A stretch of 13,189 nt of DNA from Azophilus sp964572185 (GTDB lineage Bacteria > Pseudomonadota > Gammaproteobacteria > Pseudomonadales > Azotimanducaceae), in contig CAZNFI010000083.1 of NCBI GenBank assembly GCA_964572185.1, forward strand, positions 1-13,189, read 5' to 3'. The first letter of the stretch is position 1. Each line of letters begins with the position of its first letter. The position numbers and the translations under genes are program-made. The notes beneath the pieces were generated by a model. The model was not told the origin of the DNA and searched no databases. It saw nothing but the letters and a program-made list of their open reading frames with translations. This document shows positions 7,441 to 13,189 of the stretch, piece by piece.

Positions 7441-7555
7441 ATTGCCGCCGACGCCTCTGGTGCTTGCGCGGTGCAACGGCTCGAACGGAGCCTGGCACTG
7501 ACGATGAGCGGTCCCGAATGGCGATGGCGTTTGCAGGGCGCCGCCGTCGGTGCGC

Positions 7556-8656
7556 TCAGCCGGTGAACGGCAGCAGCTCGAGCAGGTCGAGGTCTTCGGT
7601 GGTGGCCACCTGGCGGGCGATCATCTGCGACATCCAGGCGAATCCGCGTTCGTTGGTGGCATCGAGGGTGCCGGAGACCGTCGTCGCGTAGGCCCAGTTG
7701 TACAGGTGGGCGTGACGGTAATGGTCCCAGGCGGTATCGAACCGATAGTCCGCAATGCCCTGGTGGGCCAGCCTGTCGAGATACCGCTGGAGCAGTTCCC
7801 GCTCGTGTGCCTGGCGCACCCCGGTCTGGGTGCTCTGGCCGAGCAGCAGGGCCACGTCCTGCATGCCGCGCGCCAGCAGCGGGCCCTGCCAGTCGAGAAT
7901 CACCATGGGGTGGTGGCCGGGCTGGGTGCCGTACAGCAGGTTTTCCATGCGAAAGTCGCCGTGCGACAGAGTCAGCGGCGGCGTGTCCATGTATGCCTGC
8001 AGCGGGGCGATGGAGCGCTGCAAATCGGCGCGCATGGCAAGCACCGGCTCGGTCAGCCAGTCTCCGAACAGCGAGACCATGGTGTCCCATCCCAACCGGG
8101 TATTGTTTTCCATGTTGCGTGCGTGCTGGCTTCCGGCAACGTGGGGAATCCAGGAGATGTCGCCAACCCGGTTCCAGAAGGCGGCATGCAGTTTCGCCAG
8201 TTCGTCGATGGCGGTCTCGGTGTCTTCCAGGGTGGCGCCGGCGATCTGGTCGCCAACCCGATAGTCCGCCATGTCTTCCATGAGAATGATGAAGTTGTCG
8301 CCGTCCAGTTCGGTCAGGTAGGTGGCCGGACAGGTCGCGGTGGTAAGGGCGTCTAGTTCGGCAAAGTAGCGTACCTCCCGCTCGTAGAGGTTGTAGCTCA
8401 TGGCGACCTGGCGATTGGTCGGGTTTTGCGACGGGTACTTGGCGATGAAGGAGCGCGGCGCATCGCCGGCCGAGCCGCCGTAGGTGGGCGTCACCCGCGA
8501 CAGCTCGCTCATCATGCCCACACCCTCGCCGACCTGGCCAAGCTGCAGGTCGGTGATGGCAACATCGGCTGCCAGTACGCCCTGCTCCCGGAGTGCCCCG
8601 GTCAGCCAGTCGGGCGTGATGCCTTGGGGCATGGGGGGCAACGGATGCGTGGTCAT
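7556..8656 (-). CDS. Aminoglycoside phosphotransferase-fold kinase family protein
   Basis: This 366-residue protein has a protein-kinase-like phosphotransferase fold. Visible elements are a likely ATP-binding lysine K73 in FIAKYPS, an acidic helix YEREVRYF (91-98), the hinge-like FIILMEDM (122-129), the catalytic loop LSHGDFRMENLLYG (230-243, with D234 and N239), and the metal-binding ILDWQG with D255. This set is typical of the APH / choline kinase / ecdysteroid-kinase-like group. Bacterial homologues are often found near lipid- or acyl-CoA-related genes and have no firm substrate. The ATG at 8656 is preceded by TGGAGGAG at a good distance, and it was chosen over the longer in-frame start at 8704. 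It stands alone, facing away from the PPOX gene. It should not be read as an antibiotic-resistance gene without evidence. Confidence 0.88.
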   Translation of the reverse strand: MTTHPLPPMPQGITPDWLTGALREQGVLAADVAITDLQLGQVGEGVGMMSELSRVTPTYGGSAGDAPRSFIAKYPSQNPTNRQVAMSYNLYEREVRYFAELDALTTATCPATYLTELDGDNFIILMEDMADYRVGDQIAGATLEDTETAIDELAKLHAAFWNRVGDISWIPHVAGSQHARNMENNTRLGWDTMVSLFGDWLTEPVLAMRADLQRSIAPLQAYMDTPPLTLSHGDFRMENLLYGTQPGHHPMVILDWQGPLLARGMQDVALLLGQSTQTGVRQAHERELLQRYLDRLAHQGIADYRFDTAWDHYRHAHLYNWAYATTVSGTLDATNERGFAWMSQMIARQVATTEDLDLLELLPFTG

Positions 8657-9002
8657 GGCTCCTCCATCAGAATCTCCGCAGGTTCGGGAACCATACGACA
8701 ACACCCGCGAAATTCAATCCGGCGCCATGTGGCGCTCCCGCAAACGTGCATCCGGCGCCGGAGCTTGCCACCGCCACCCTCAAAGCGATTCAGCGCGTAG
8801 CAATCTTGCAGGACAAAGCCCGTTTGGCGTGCCGGAGAAACGTACCTCATGCCCGCCCGGTGTTTGGAAACCCGCATCGACGGGACTTTGTTCCTGCGGC
8901 GCTGGCTGCTGGCCTGACCTGGTCATGAACAGGTGGGGCTCGACTGTACACACGAACACCGTTCATGGATGCTGAGCACGTTGCAGTGCGAGAGGGTACA
9001 AC
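8657..9002. other. Divergent intergenic region with palindromes and a dispersed repeat block
   Basis: These 346 bases separate the divergent kinase and PPOX genes. They contain GCGCCATGTGGCGC (8722-8735, arms of 6 bp around TG), the 12-base perfect palindrome TCCGGCGCCGGA (8751-8762), and a repeated ATCCGGCGCC (8718-8727 and 8750-8759). These lie 60-110 bases upstream of the kinase gene and could be operator sites. Block 8839-8868 matches 10548-10577 at 27 of 30 positions. No credible gene was found. The minus-strand 74-residue open frame here lacks family similarity that I can recognise. Confidence 0.45.
8839..8868. repeat. Diverged 30-base intergenic repeat, copy 1
   Basis: It shares 27 of 30 positions with 10548-10577 in the same orientation, with the core CCGCCCGGTGTT common to both. 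About 80-100 bases further on, both regions also share GAACACCG preceded by a similar CTGT-containing segment (8942-8961 and 10630-10649). Together these suggest a diverged longer element. Its nature is unknown. Confidence 0.55.
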
Positions 9003-9006
9003 GTGC
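8976..9006 (+). promoter_or_regulatory. Hairpin over the PPOX gene ribosome site and GTG start
   Basis: Arms GCACGTTG (8976-8983) and CAACGTGC (8999-9006) are perfectly complementary. The 15-base loop holds the ribosome site GAGAGGG, and the 3' arm contains the GTG start codon (9003-9005). If it folds in the mRNA it would pair the start codon. This could limit or regulate translation, or it may be chance. Confidence 0.4.
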
Positions 9007-9512
9007 CGAAATTGACCGATACGGAGATGCAGGCGTTTCTCGATGAACCGGGCGTCCTCATGCGCATAGCCGTGGTGCGCGCGGACGGCAGCCCGCTGGT
9101 CACGCCGATCTGGTTCCTGTTCGATGACGGGGCGATTCATTTCACGCCGCGCCGGCACTCGGAGTGGTTCGCCTGCCTGCGTCGCGACTCGCGGGTGGCG
9201 CTGTGCATCGACGAACAGGCCTTGCCGTACCGCAAAGTGCTGGTCGAAGGGCGCGCGGAGTTGCTGCACGACATCGGTCAGGACGACGCCTGGCGCGATC
9301 TCTACCGGCGCATCGCCGAGCGCTATGTGCCTGCCGGGGCGGCCGCCGCCTACATCCGCAACACCATCGAACAGCCCCGCGGCCTGTATCGCCTGGCACT
9401 CGGTGCCGCCCGCGTGACCAGTTGGCGCATGCCGCTCGAGCACGAACCCGGCGAGGGCATCTGGCACCACCGCTACTACGAGGAGGGGGCCGCCTTCCGC
9501 AATCGGGAATGA
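9003..9512 (+). CDS. PPOX-class (pyridoxamine 5'-phosphate oxidase-like) split-barrel protein
   Basis: This 169-residue protein has the FMN/F420-binding split-barrel fold, usually a small cytoplasmic flavin- or F420-dependent oxidoreductase of unknown substrate. Recognisable features are VVRADGSPLVTPIWFLFDDG (24-43), IHFTPRRHSEW (45-55), LRRDSRVALCID (59-70) and YRKVLVEGRAELL (76-88). They follow the usual order of the first barrel strands. The length is typical. The start is a GTG with GAGAGGG about seven bases upstream; no ATG fits better. The 3' end overlaps the convergent methyltransferase gene by 37 bases. Whether it uses FMN, F420 or haem cannot be decided from the sequence. Confidence 0.85.
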   Translation: MPKLTDTEMQAFLDEPGVLMRIAVVRADGSPLVTPIWFLFDDGAIHFTPRRHSEWFACLRRDSRVALCIDEQALPYRKVLVEGRAELLHDIGQDDAWRDLYRRIAERYVPAGAAAAYIRNTIEQPRGLYRLALGAARVTSWRMPLEHEPGEGIWHHRYYEEGAAFRNRE

Positions 9513-10102
9513 TCGGCATCGTTGCCGGCCACCAGCCGGCAGAGCGCCACATGGCGCCCGTCCGGGTCCGTGACGATGCCTTCTTCCGTGTGCAGCAGGT
9601 CGAGTTCCGACAGCATTTCCGGAAGTTCTCCGGCTGCAACACGAAAGTCCGGATTTGCGGGGCCCGCGATTGGCACCCGGGATGGCGCCTCGTCGACCGC
9701 GAGATGTTGCTCCACCAACAGCACGCCGCCGGCGGCCAGCAGCTGCGGCAATCGCCGGATGAGCGGGCGATTCAGGTAGCGGAACAGGCAGACAACGTTG
9801 AACCGGCCGGCAACGGCGGCATGGTCGAGGTCCTGCTGAATCCAGGTAATGTCGAGCCCCTGCCGGTTGGCAGCGAGAGCGGCGCGCTGCAGGCCGACCG
9901 CGGATAGGTCGATGCCCGTTACCTGGTATCCGTTTCCGGCCAGGAACAGTGAGTTGCGTCCGGCGCCGCAGGCCAGGTCCAGGGCGCGGCCCATCGGCAA
10001 GCGCCCGATCCAGGCTTTCAGCAGGGCGCTGGGATGCGGGCGCTCGGAATAGGCGCCCGCGCGGTACAGCTCATCCCACTTTTCCCGGTCTGCCGTACTC
10101 AT
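9476..10102 (-). CDS. Class I SAM-dependent methyltransferase, TehB-like
   Basis: This 208-residue Rossmann-fold methyltransferase shows motif I LDLACGAGRN (41-50), the ribose-binding acidic residue in VTGIDLSAVG (61-70), QQDLD (89-93) and the post-motif strand GGVLLVEQHL (125-134). The N-terminal KWDELYRAGAYSERPHP and the GRNSLFLAGNGYQVTGID stretch resemble TehB-type and related small-molecule methyltransferases. The substrate is unknown, and tellurite resistance should not be assumed. AGGAG lies about seven bases before the ATG at 10102. The gene lies 26 bases downstream of atl on the same strand, so the two are likely co-transcribed. The C-terminus overlaps the convergent PPOX gene. Confidence 0.85.
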   Translation of the reverse strand: MSTADREKWDELYRAGAYSERPHPSALLKAWIGRLPMGRALDLACGAGRNSLFLAGNGYQVTGIDLSAVGLQRAALAANRQGLDITWIQQDLDHAAVAGRFNVVCLFRYLNRPLIRRLPQLLAAGGVLLVEQHLAVDEAPSRVPIAGPANPDFRVAAGELPEMLSELDLLHTEEGIVTDPDGRHVALCRLVAGNDADHSRLRKAAPSS

Positions 10103-10128
10103 GCCTTTGCTCCTGCGTTACCCGGGTG

Positions 10129-10440
10129 TCAAGGTGACCAATGGAATGCCCGTGCCACCCGCTGGCCGATGAATTCCACACCCTCCCGTTCCAGGCGCTG
10201 CCGCTGCGTGACGTGCCCGGCGCTGCCTTCGCGCAACGAGATGCGCATACCGGCATTGACCACCCGGTGCCAGGGAAGACCGGTGCCACGGGGCAGGTTG
10301 GCCAGCGTCCGTCCCACGAAGCGGGCGTGAGAGGGCATGCCGGCGAGCGCCGCTACCTGCCCGTAGGTGGCGACCTTGCCACTGGGTATCATGGACACCA
10401 CCTGCCAGACTCGCTGTTCCGGGGGCTGTTGCTCTGACAA
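10129..10440 (-). CDS. atl: Alkyltransferase-like protein (Atl), MGMT family
   Basis: This 103-residue DNA-binding protein of the Atl/YbaZ group recognises O6-alkylguanine lesions and flips the base without repairing it, handing them to nucleotide excision repair. The sequence has IPSGKVATYGQVAALAG (18-34), the likely base-flipping arginine R40 in ARFVG, and LPWHRVVN (55-62). W57 in PWHR replaces the acceptor Cys of true methyltransferases (PCHR), which is the defining Atl feature. The start is TTG at 10440, chosen because family similarity begins at QRVWQVV and no ATG or GTG lies upstream before an in-frame stop; no clear ribosome site is visible. It is the first gene of a probable two-gene operon with the methyltransferase. 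Confidence 0.92.
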   Translation of the reverse strand: MSEQQPPEQRVWQVVSMIPSGKVATYGQVAALAGMPSHARFVGRTLANLPRGTGLPWHRVVNAGMRISLREGSAGHVTQRQRLEREGVEFIGQRVARAFHWSP

Positions 10441-10457
10441 TGGACCGGGAACCAGGC

Positions 10458-10474
10458 TCAGGCGTATCGCCTGA
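10458..10474. repeat. Short perfect hairpin upstream of atl
   Basis: Arms TCAGGCG (10458-10464) and CGCCTGA (10468-10474) pair perfectly around a TAT loop, 18 bases upstream of the atl TTG start. There is no T-run, so it is not a normal terminator. It could be an operator or a 5'-leader stem. Confidence 0.4.
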
Positions 10475-10547
10475 CGAAGAGGCGATCAAGTCGCTTGGCA
10501 TCCTTGCGAGTCCGGAACCCGCCACGCCGGGACGCAGACGTGCAGGG

Positions 10548-10577
10548 AACGTGCCTCATGGCCGCCCGGTGTTCGGA
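10548..10577. repeat. Diverged 30-base intergenic repeat, copy 2
   Basis: It matches 8839-8868 at 27 of 30 positions in the same orientation. It lies about 108 bases upstream of the atl start, whereas copy 1 lies about 183 bases upstream of the kinase start. Both copies therefore sit upstream of minus-strand genes. Confidence 0.55.
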
Positions 10578-10654
10578 ATGCTCATGACAAAAAAATGTTC
10601 CATGCGAGGGTAATCTGAAACTCGACTTGTCTGTCGACGCGAACACCGGGCTGA

Positions 10655-10712
10655 TATGTTTTAACTTGCAAGCAACTGNNNNNNNNNNGACTTGCGGGCA
10701 AGTTGAAACATG
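10655..10712. repeat. Inverted-repeat arms flanking the assembly gap
   Basis: Left arm 10655-10669 (TATGTTTTAACTTGC) pairs with right arm 10698-10712 (GCAAGTTGAAACATG) at 13 of 15 positions, and one of the two mismatches would be a G-U pair. The N run lies in between. The right side also has an inner CTTGC-GG-GCAAG hairpin (10691-10702). The structure starts a few bases after the stop of the minus-strand hydrolase. It may be a transcript-end hairpin or a REP-like element, and it may have caused the gap. Confidence 0.6.
10679..10688. other. Assembly gap (10 N)
   Basis: Ten undetermined bases. A run of exactly ten is a common placeholder, so the true length is unknown. It lies between genes and interrupts no coding sequence that I can support. 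Confidence 0.98.
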
Positions 10713-10716
10713 CTGT

Positions 10717-12297
10717 CTAGAAGTTGCGGTGTTCGAGCGCCAGGCCGGCTGATTCGAAGTCGTTGGCGACCAGGCGCTCACGCGCCGCACTGTCTTCGCG
10801 GACGAACAGATCGAAGAAGGCCAGTACCTTGTCTGCCTGAATTCGATGCGCCAGGCCGGGTTCGACCCGCCGATAGGTGGCTTGCGCGTCGAAATAGCGC
10901 GTGAACTCCCGCGGCTTCAGTTGCGGCCACCAGTAGTCGCCGGATACGCCGAAGCTTGCATGGTTGGCGTTCTCGAGCAAAGCCCATACGGCGGGGGCGG
11001 TGGAGGTCTCGAAAGCGTTGCGCAGCACCGGAAACGGGTCGCCGGCACTGGGCTTGCGGGTGCCGGTCGCCTCGGCGCGGGCGGCGGCGATGCCGATGAT
11101 CAGCCTGTCCTCGGCGCCCATGAGCAACAGCGTGGGTGCCTTGAACGTGCCGGGGCCGTAAGTGCCTGCGGCGCTGAGAATGGCCGACTCCCTGCCCGGT
11201 GGCACCAGTGCTTCGGCGGGCAGGCCGGGGCGAGGGTCGGGCAATGCGGGCGGCGCCACCGCCGCCCCGGCCAGGAAGCGGGGCTCCAGCGGCAGCGCCG
11301 AAAGTACCGTCGAGGCGCCGAACGAGCGGCCCATGAGGCCGATGCGGTCGAGGTCCATGACGCCCGCGAACCTTCCTTCCCGGTTGAGCCGATGCAATTC
11401 GTCGAGCGTTGCGCGCAGGTCGGCGATGCGTTGCAGCAGCGCCGCGTCCAGGGCGCGCAGGGCACTGAGGCTGGAACGGTCCGCGGCCAGCGGCGTGTAG
11501 CTCTGGCCATGGTTGTCGAGCGGTCCGTAGGTGCCGTATTCGTTGAAGCCTGCCAGCACTTCCTGCATGCGTGCCCGGAATTCGGGGTTGCCGCCGCTTG
11601 CATCGAGAGCCGGATCCTCGCCGCTCATGGAAAAGGGCGAGTTGCCGGTGTGTTCCGGTGCGATGACGACGTAGCCGTGTGCGGCAAGATGTTCGCAGAC
11701 GGTCTGCATGTTGTAGCGGCTGCCGGCATCGCCATGGGACATGACGATCACCGGGAATGGAGCGCCTTCGGTGGCGACGGGCGCATCGACAAAGCTGCCC
11801 CGTTCCCTGGTGAACAGTTCCGCGATGGCGGCATCGATCCGGTCCCCGGTCACACCGGCAGCGGCGCTTTCCACAGTGAGATGCAAGAACGTGGTTCGAG
11901 TCATCATCAGCCGATGCACGGCCCGATTGCCGAACACGTAGTCGCCGTAGGTGGCGCGACGCAGGGGTGAGCGGTTGGGGCGTTGATTCGGGGCGGCGGC
12001 GCCCGACCGGTCACCGCCGTTGCCGTGAGCGGGTACGAGGGCATCGATTACGTCCGCCACCACCGGGTACCAGAGTTCGGTGATCAGGGTTCGCACGCCG
12101 GTTTTGACACCGGCCGCCTCATCGAAGCCCCGGCTCGGGTCGTGTATGAAAAAAGTCGTGTTGCCCACGCCGTATGGCGGCGCCGAGGGTGGCGCTGCCG
12201 CCGCATGGGAATCCGTGCTGCCGCCTGCCGCGGTCAGGCAGCCGAGCAGCGCCAGCCGGCAAACGGCGATGCACCTGGAGGGCCGGAGGCTTTGCAT
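10717..12297 (-). CDS. PAF-acetylhydrolase-like alpha/beta hydrolase, exported (possible lipoprotein)
   Basis: This product has about 526 residues from the ATG at 12297. The frame opens further at 12321 (ATG) and 12333 (GTG), so the start is uncertain. This start was chosen because it gives a compact signal peptide. After QSLRPSR comes a hydrophobic run ending LALLGC, which could be a lipobox with Cys20, or cleavage may occur later after SHA. The hydrolase domain shows PFPVIVMSHGDAGSRYN (oxyanion region), HLAAHGYVVIAPEH, the nucleophile elbow GRSFGAS (Ser325), GAEDRL (Asp397) and NANHASF (His446), a complete catalytic triad. The layout resembles platelet-activating-factor acetylhydrolase and dienelactone-hydrolase-type enzymes. 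The substrate is unknown; an ester or phospholipid is plausible. It is transcribed divergently from groES. Confidence 0.85.
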   Translation of the reverse strand: MQSLRPSRCIAVCRLALLGCLTAAGGSTDSHAAAAPPSAPPYGVGNTTFFIHDPSRGFDEAAGVKTGVRTLITELWYPVVADVIDALVPAHGNGGDRSGAAAPNQRPNRSPLRRATYGDYVFGNRAVHRLMMTRTTFLHLTVESAAAGVTGDRIDAAIAELFTRERGSFVDAPVATEGAPFPVIVMSHGDAGSRYNMQTVCEHLAAHGYVVIAPEHTGNSPFSMSGEDPALDASGGNPEFRARMQEVLAGFNEYGTYGPLDNHGQSYTPLAADRSSLSALRALDAALLQRIADLRATLDELHRLNREGRFAGVMDLDRIGLMGRSFGASTVLSALPLEPRFLAGAAVAPPALPDPRPGLPAEALVPPGRESAILSAAGTYGPGTFKAPTLLLMGAEDRLIIGIAAARAEATGTRKPSAGDPFPVLRNAFETSTAPAVWALLENANHASFGVSGDYWWPQLKPREFTRYFDAQATYRRVEPGLAHRIQADKVLAFFDLFVREDSAARERLVANDFESAGLALEHRNF

Positions 12298-12405
12298 GGG
12301 CGGCGCCTGGTAACGGTTCATGAATGTCGACACGCGCTTCTTTTACAGGCTTTCGGGCGCAGGTGGAAGCGCCGCCTGCGGATGGAAAAAAATTGCGTCG
12401 TGGGG

Positions 12406-12433
12406 CTTGAAACTCATCGAAACACCCCTATCA
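12406..12433 (+). promoter_or_regulatory. Sigma-32-like heat-shock promoter of groESL
   Basis: A -35-like CTTGAAA (12406-12412) is followed after 12 bases by CCCCTAT (12425-12431), close to the -10 consensus CCCCATnT. Spacing and both boxes fit RpoH-dependent promoters. Transcription would begin near 12440, just before the CIRCE operator. Confidence 0.7.
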
Positions 12434-12449
12434 TTACCGCGCCATTGGG

Positions 12450-12476
12450 TTAGCAGTCTCGCTGGGAGAGTGCTAA
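12450..12476. promoter_or_regulatory. CIRCE operator (HrcA binding site)
   Basis: TTAGCAGTC (12450-12458), nine bases, then GAGTGCTAA (12468-12476). The consensus is TTAGCACTC-N9-GAGTGCTAA. The right arm is perfect and the left arm has one change. HrcA bound here represses the chaperonin operon until heat shock. It sits just downstream of the sigma-32-like promoter, where bound repressor would block transcription. Confidence 0.95.
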
Positions 12477-12503
12477 CCGGTGCTGGAAAGCACGAAATTA
12501 CGG

Positions 12504-12531
12504 TCCCCGGCTCGCTGTCGAGCCGTGGGGA
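12504..12531 (+). promoter_or_regulatory. Strong 5'-leader hairpin of groES
   Basis: GGCTCG (12509-12514) and CGAGCC (12519-12524) pair around a CTGT loop. The stem extends with TCCCC (12504-12508) and GGGGA (12527-12531) after a two-base bulge. It lies about 30 bases upstream of the groES ATG and carries no T-run. A role in mRNA stability or temperature-dependent translation is possible but unproven. Confidence 0.5.
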
Positions 12532-12560
12532 GATGCAAGGAAACTGGGAGAAATCAGTCA

Positions 12561-12851
12561 ATGAACATTCGACCCCTACACGATCGCGTTGTTGTGCGCC
12601 GGCTGGAAGAAGAGACCACCACTGCCGGCGGTATCGTGCTTCCCGACTCCGCGGCCGAGAAACCGTCCCAGGGCGAAGTCCTGGCGGTCGGCCCGGGTAA
12701 GGTGCTCGACAACGGCAAGCTCCAAGCCCCGCATGTCCAGGCTGGCGACCGGGTGATTTTCGGACAGTACGGCGGCAACACCGTCAAGATCGATGGCGAT
12801 GAGCTTCTCATCCTCAGCGAGACCGAAATCTTCGGCGTCATCGAAGACTGA
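12561..12851 (+). CDS. groES: Co-chaperonin GroES (Hsp10)
   Basis: This 96-residue co-chaperonin forms the heptameric lid of the GroEL folding chamber. The sequence shows MNIRPLHDRVVVRR (1-14), the mobile loop EEETTTAGGIVLPDSA (16-31), EKPSQGEVLAVGPG (33-46), VQAGDRVIFGQYGG (59-72) and the end ETEIFGVIED, all standard for the family and at normal length. The ATG at 12561 is fixed by the conserved N-terminus; GGGAGA upstream is a moderate ribosome site. It is expressed from the sigma-32-like promoter and CIRCE region and is followed by groEL after 101 bases. Confidence 0.98.
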   Translation: MNIRPLHDRVVVRRLEEETTTAGGIVLPDSAAEKPSQGEVLAVGPGKVLDNGKLQAPHVQAGDRVIFGQYGGNTVKIDGDELLILSETEIFGVIED

Positions 12852-12925
12852 CCGAAGCCCGCAATTGACGAAAGCGGGGCGCCTCGCGCCTCGCGGGAAG
12901 CAACTGAACGATCACTGAAAGATCC

Positions 12926-12950
12926 AGAGGAACAAGGTAAGAGGAACAAG
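12926..12950 (+). repeat. Duplicated ribosome-site repeat before groEL
   Basis: AGAGGAACAAG occurs at 12926-12936 and again at 12940-12950, a 14-base period, ending two bases before the groEL ATG. Each copy contains an AGAGGA Shine-Dalgarno-like core, so the start codon has two possible ribosome sites in tandem. The one at normal spacing is the downstream copy. Confidence 0.75.
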
Positions 12951-12952
12951 CA

Positions 12953-13189
<237 letters not shown>

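Noticed and set aside
5845..7476. 543-residue open frame antisense to the AmpG-like gene
   Set aside because: It is rich in Gln, His, Arg and Gly with no domain pattern, a typical antisense shadow of a GC-rich gene. The plus-strand frame is a clear membrane transporter.
8653..8877. 74-residue minus-strand open frame sharing SKHRAGMR-like residues with the frame at 10458-10790
   Set aside because: The resemblance follows from the 30-base DNA repeat; all three base differences change residues, so there is no sign of protein-level conservation.
10129..10440. Atl as a broken methylguanine methyltransferase
   Set aside because: Trp in PWHR with preserved binding motifs is the defining state of the Atl family, not decay.
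10655..10712. Integron attC site at the gap
   Set aside because: The arms do not match the RYYYAAC / GTTRRRY core sites at their proper positions, and there is no integrase or cassette array.
10458..10790. 110-residue minus-strand open frame across the N run
   Set aside because: It runs through undetermined bases and over the end of the hydrolase gene, with no ribosome site or family similarity.
10846..11970. 374-residue open frame antisense to the hydrolase gene
   Set aside because: The composition is unlike a real protein and it overlaps a hydrolase with a complete catalytic triad.

Overview
The window is GC-rich, densely packed bacterial chromosome. It reads as a gammaproteobacterium, probably free-living and close to the marine or oligotrophic lineages. 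This rests on the homodimeric-type pyruvate dehydrogenase E1, an E2 with the His/Asn active site seen in Azotobacter-type enzymes, YajQ, an AmpG-type permease, an Atl protein of the YbaZ kind, and a groESL operon carrying both a sigma-32-like promoter and a CIRCE operator. A run of 10 N shows that it comes from a draft or scaffolded assembly. The species cannot be named from this sequence.

Layout. (1) 1-2723, plus strand: the 3' end of aceE, then a 210-base spacer filled by two identical 94-base units that each hold two perfect hairpins, then complete aceF. (2) 2747-4450: a convergent AraC-family regulator followed by decayed DNA. This holds a probable frameshifted fragment of an exported protein on the minus strand, the signal peptide and first plug-domain residues of a TonB-dependent receptor on the plus strand, and an AT-rich scar at the point where the receptor homology stops. 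(3) 4447-7440: a PduO-type cobalamin adenosyltransferase (minus), then yajQ and an AmpG-like permease (plus). (4) 7556-10440: an aminoglycoside-phosphotransferase-fold kinase (minus), a PPOX-class flavin/F420 split-barrel protein (plus, GTG start), and an atl-methyltransferase pair (minus). The methyltransferase end overlaps the PPOX gene end by 37 bases. (5) 10441-10716: a spacer with the assembly gap, flanked by inverted-repeat arms. (6) 10717-12297: a PAF-acetylhydrolase-like exported hydrolase or lipoprotein (minus). (7) 12298-13189: the divergent heat-shock control region, groES, and the start of groEL.

How the genes relate. AceE and AceF are subunits of one complex, and the hairpin repeats between them could tune message stability or subunit ratio. 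GroES and GroEL form one chaperonin, with likely dual control: sigma-32 activation and HrcA repression. Atl and the methyltransferase are probably co-transcribed. The AraC regulator lies beside the receptor remnant and may be the survivor of a lost uptake or catabolic cluster. The other genes are housekeeping or single accessory genes without an obvious shared pathway.

I see no convincing new multi-gene system. The observations most worth checking are the aceE-aceF hairpin tandem repeat, the decayed receptor locus with its AT-rich scar, the inverted repeat around the gap, and a diverged repeat shared by two intergenic regions.
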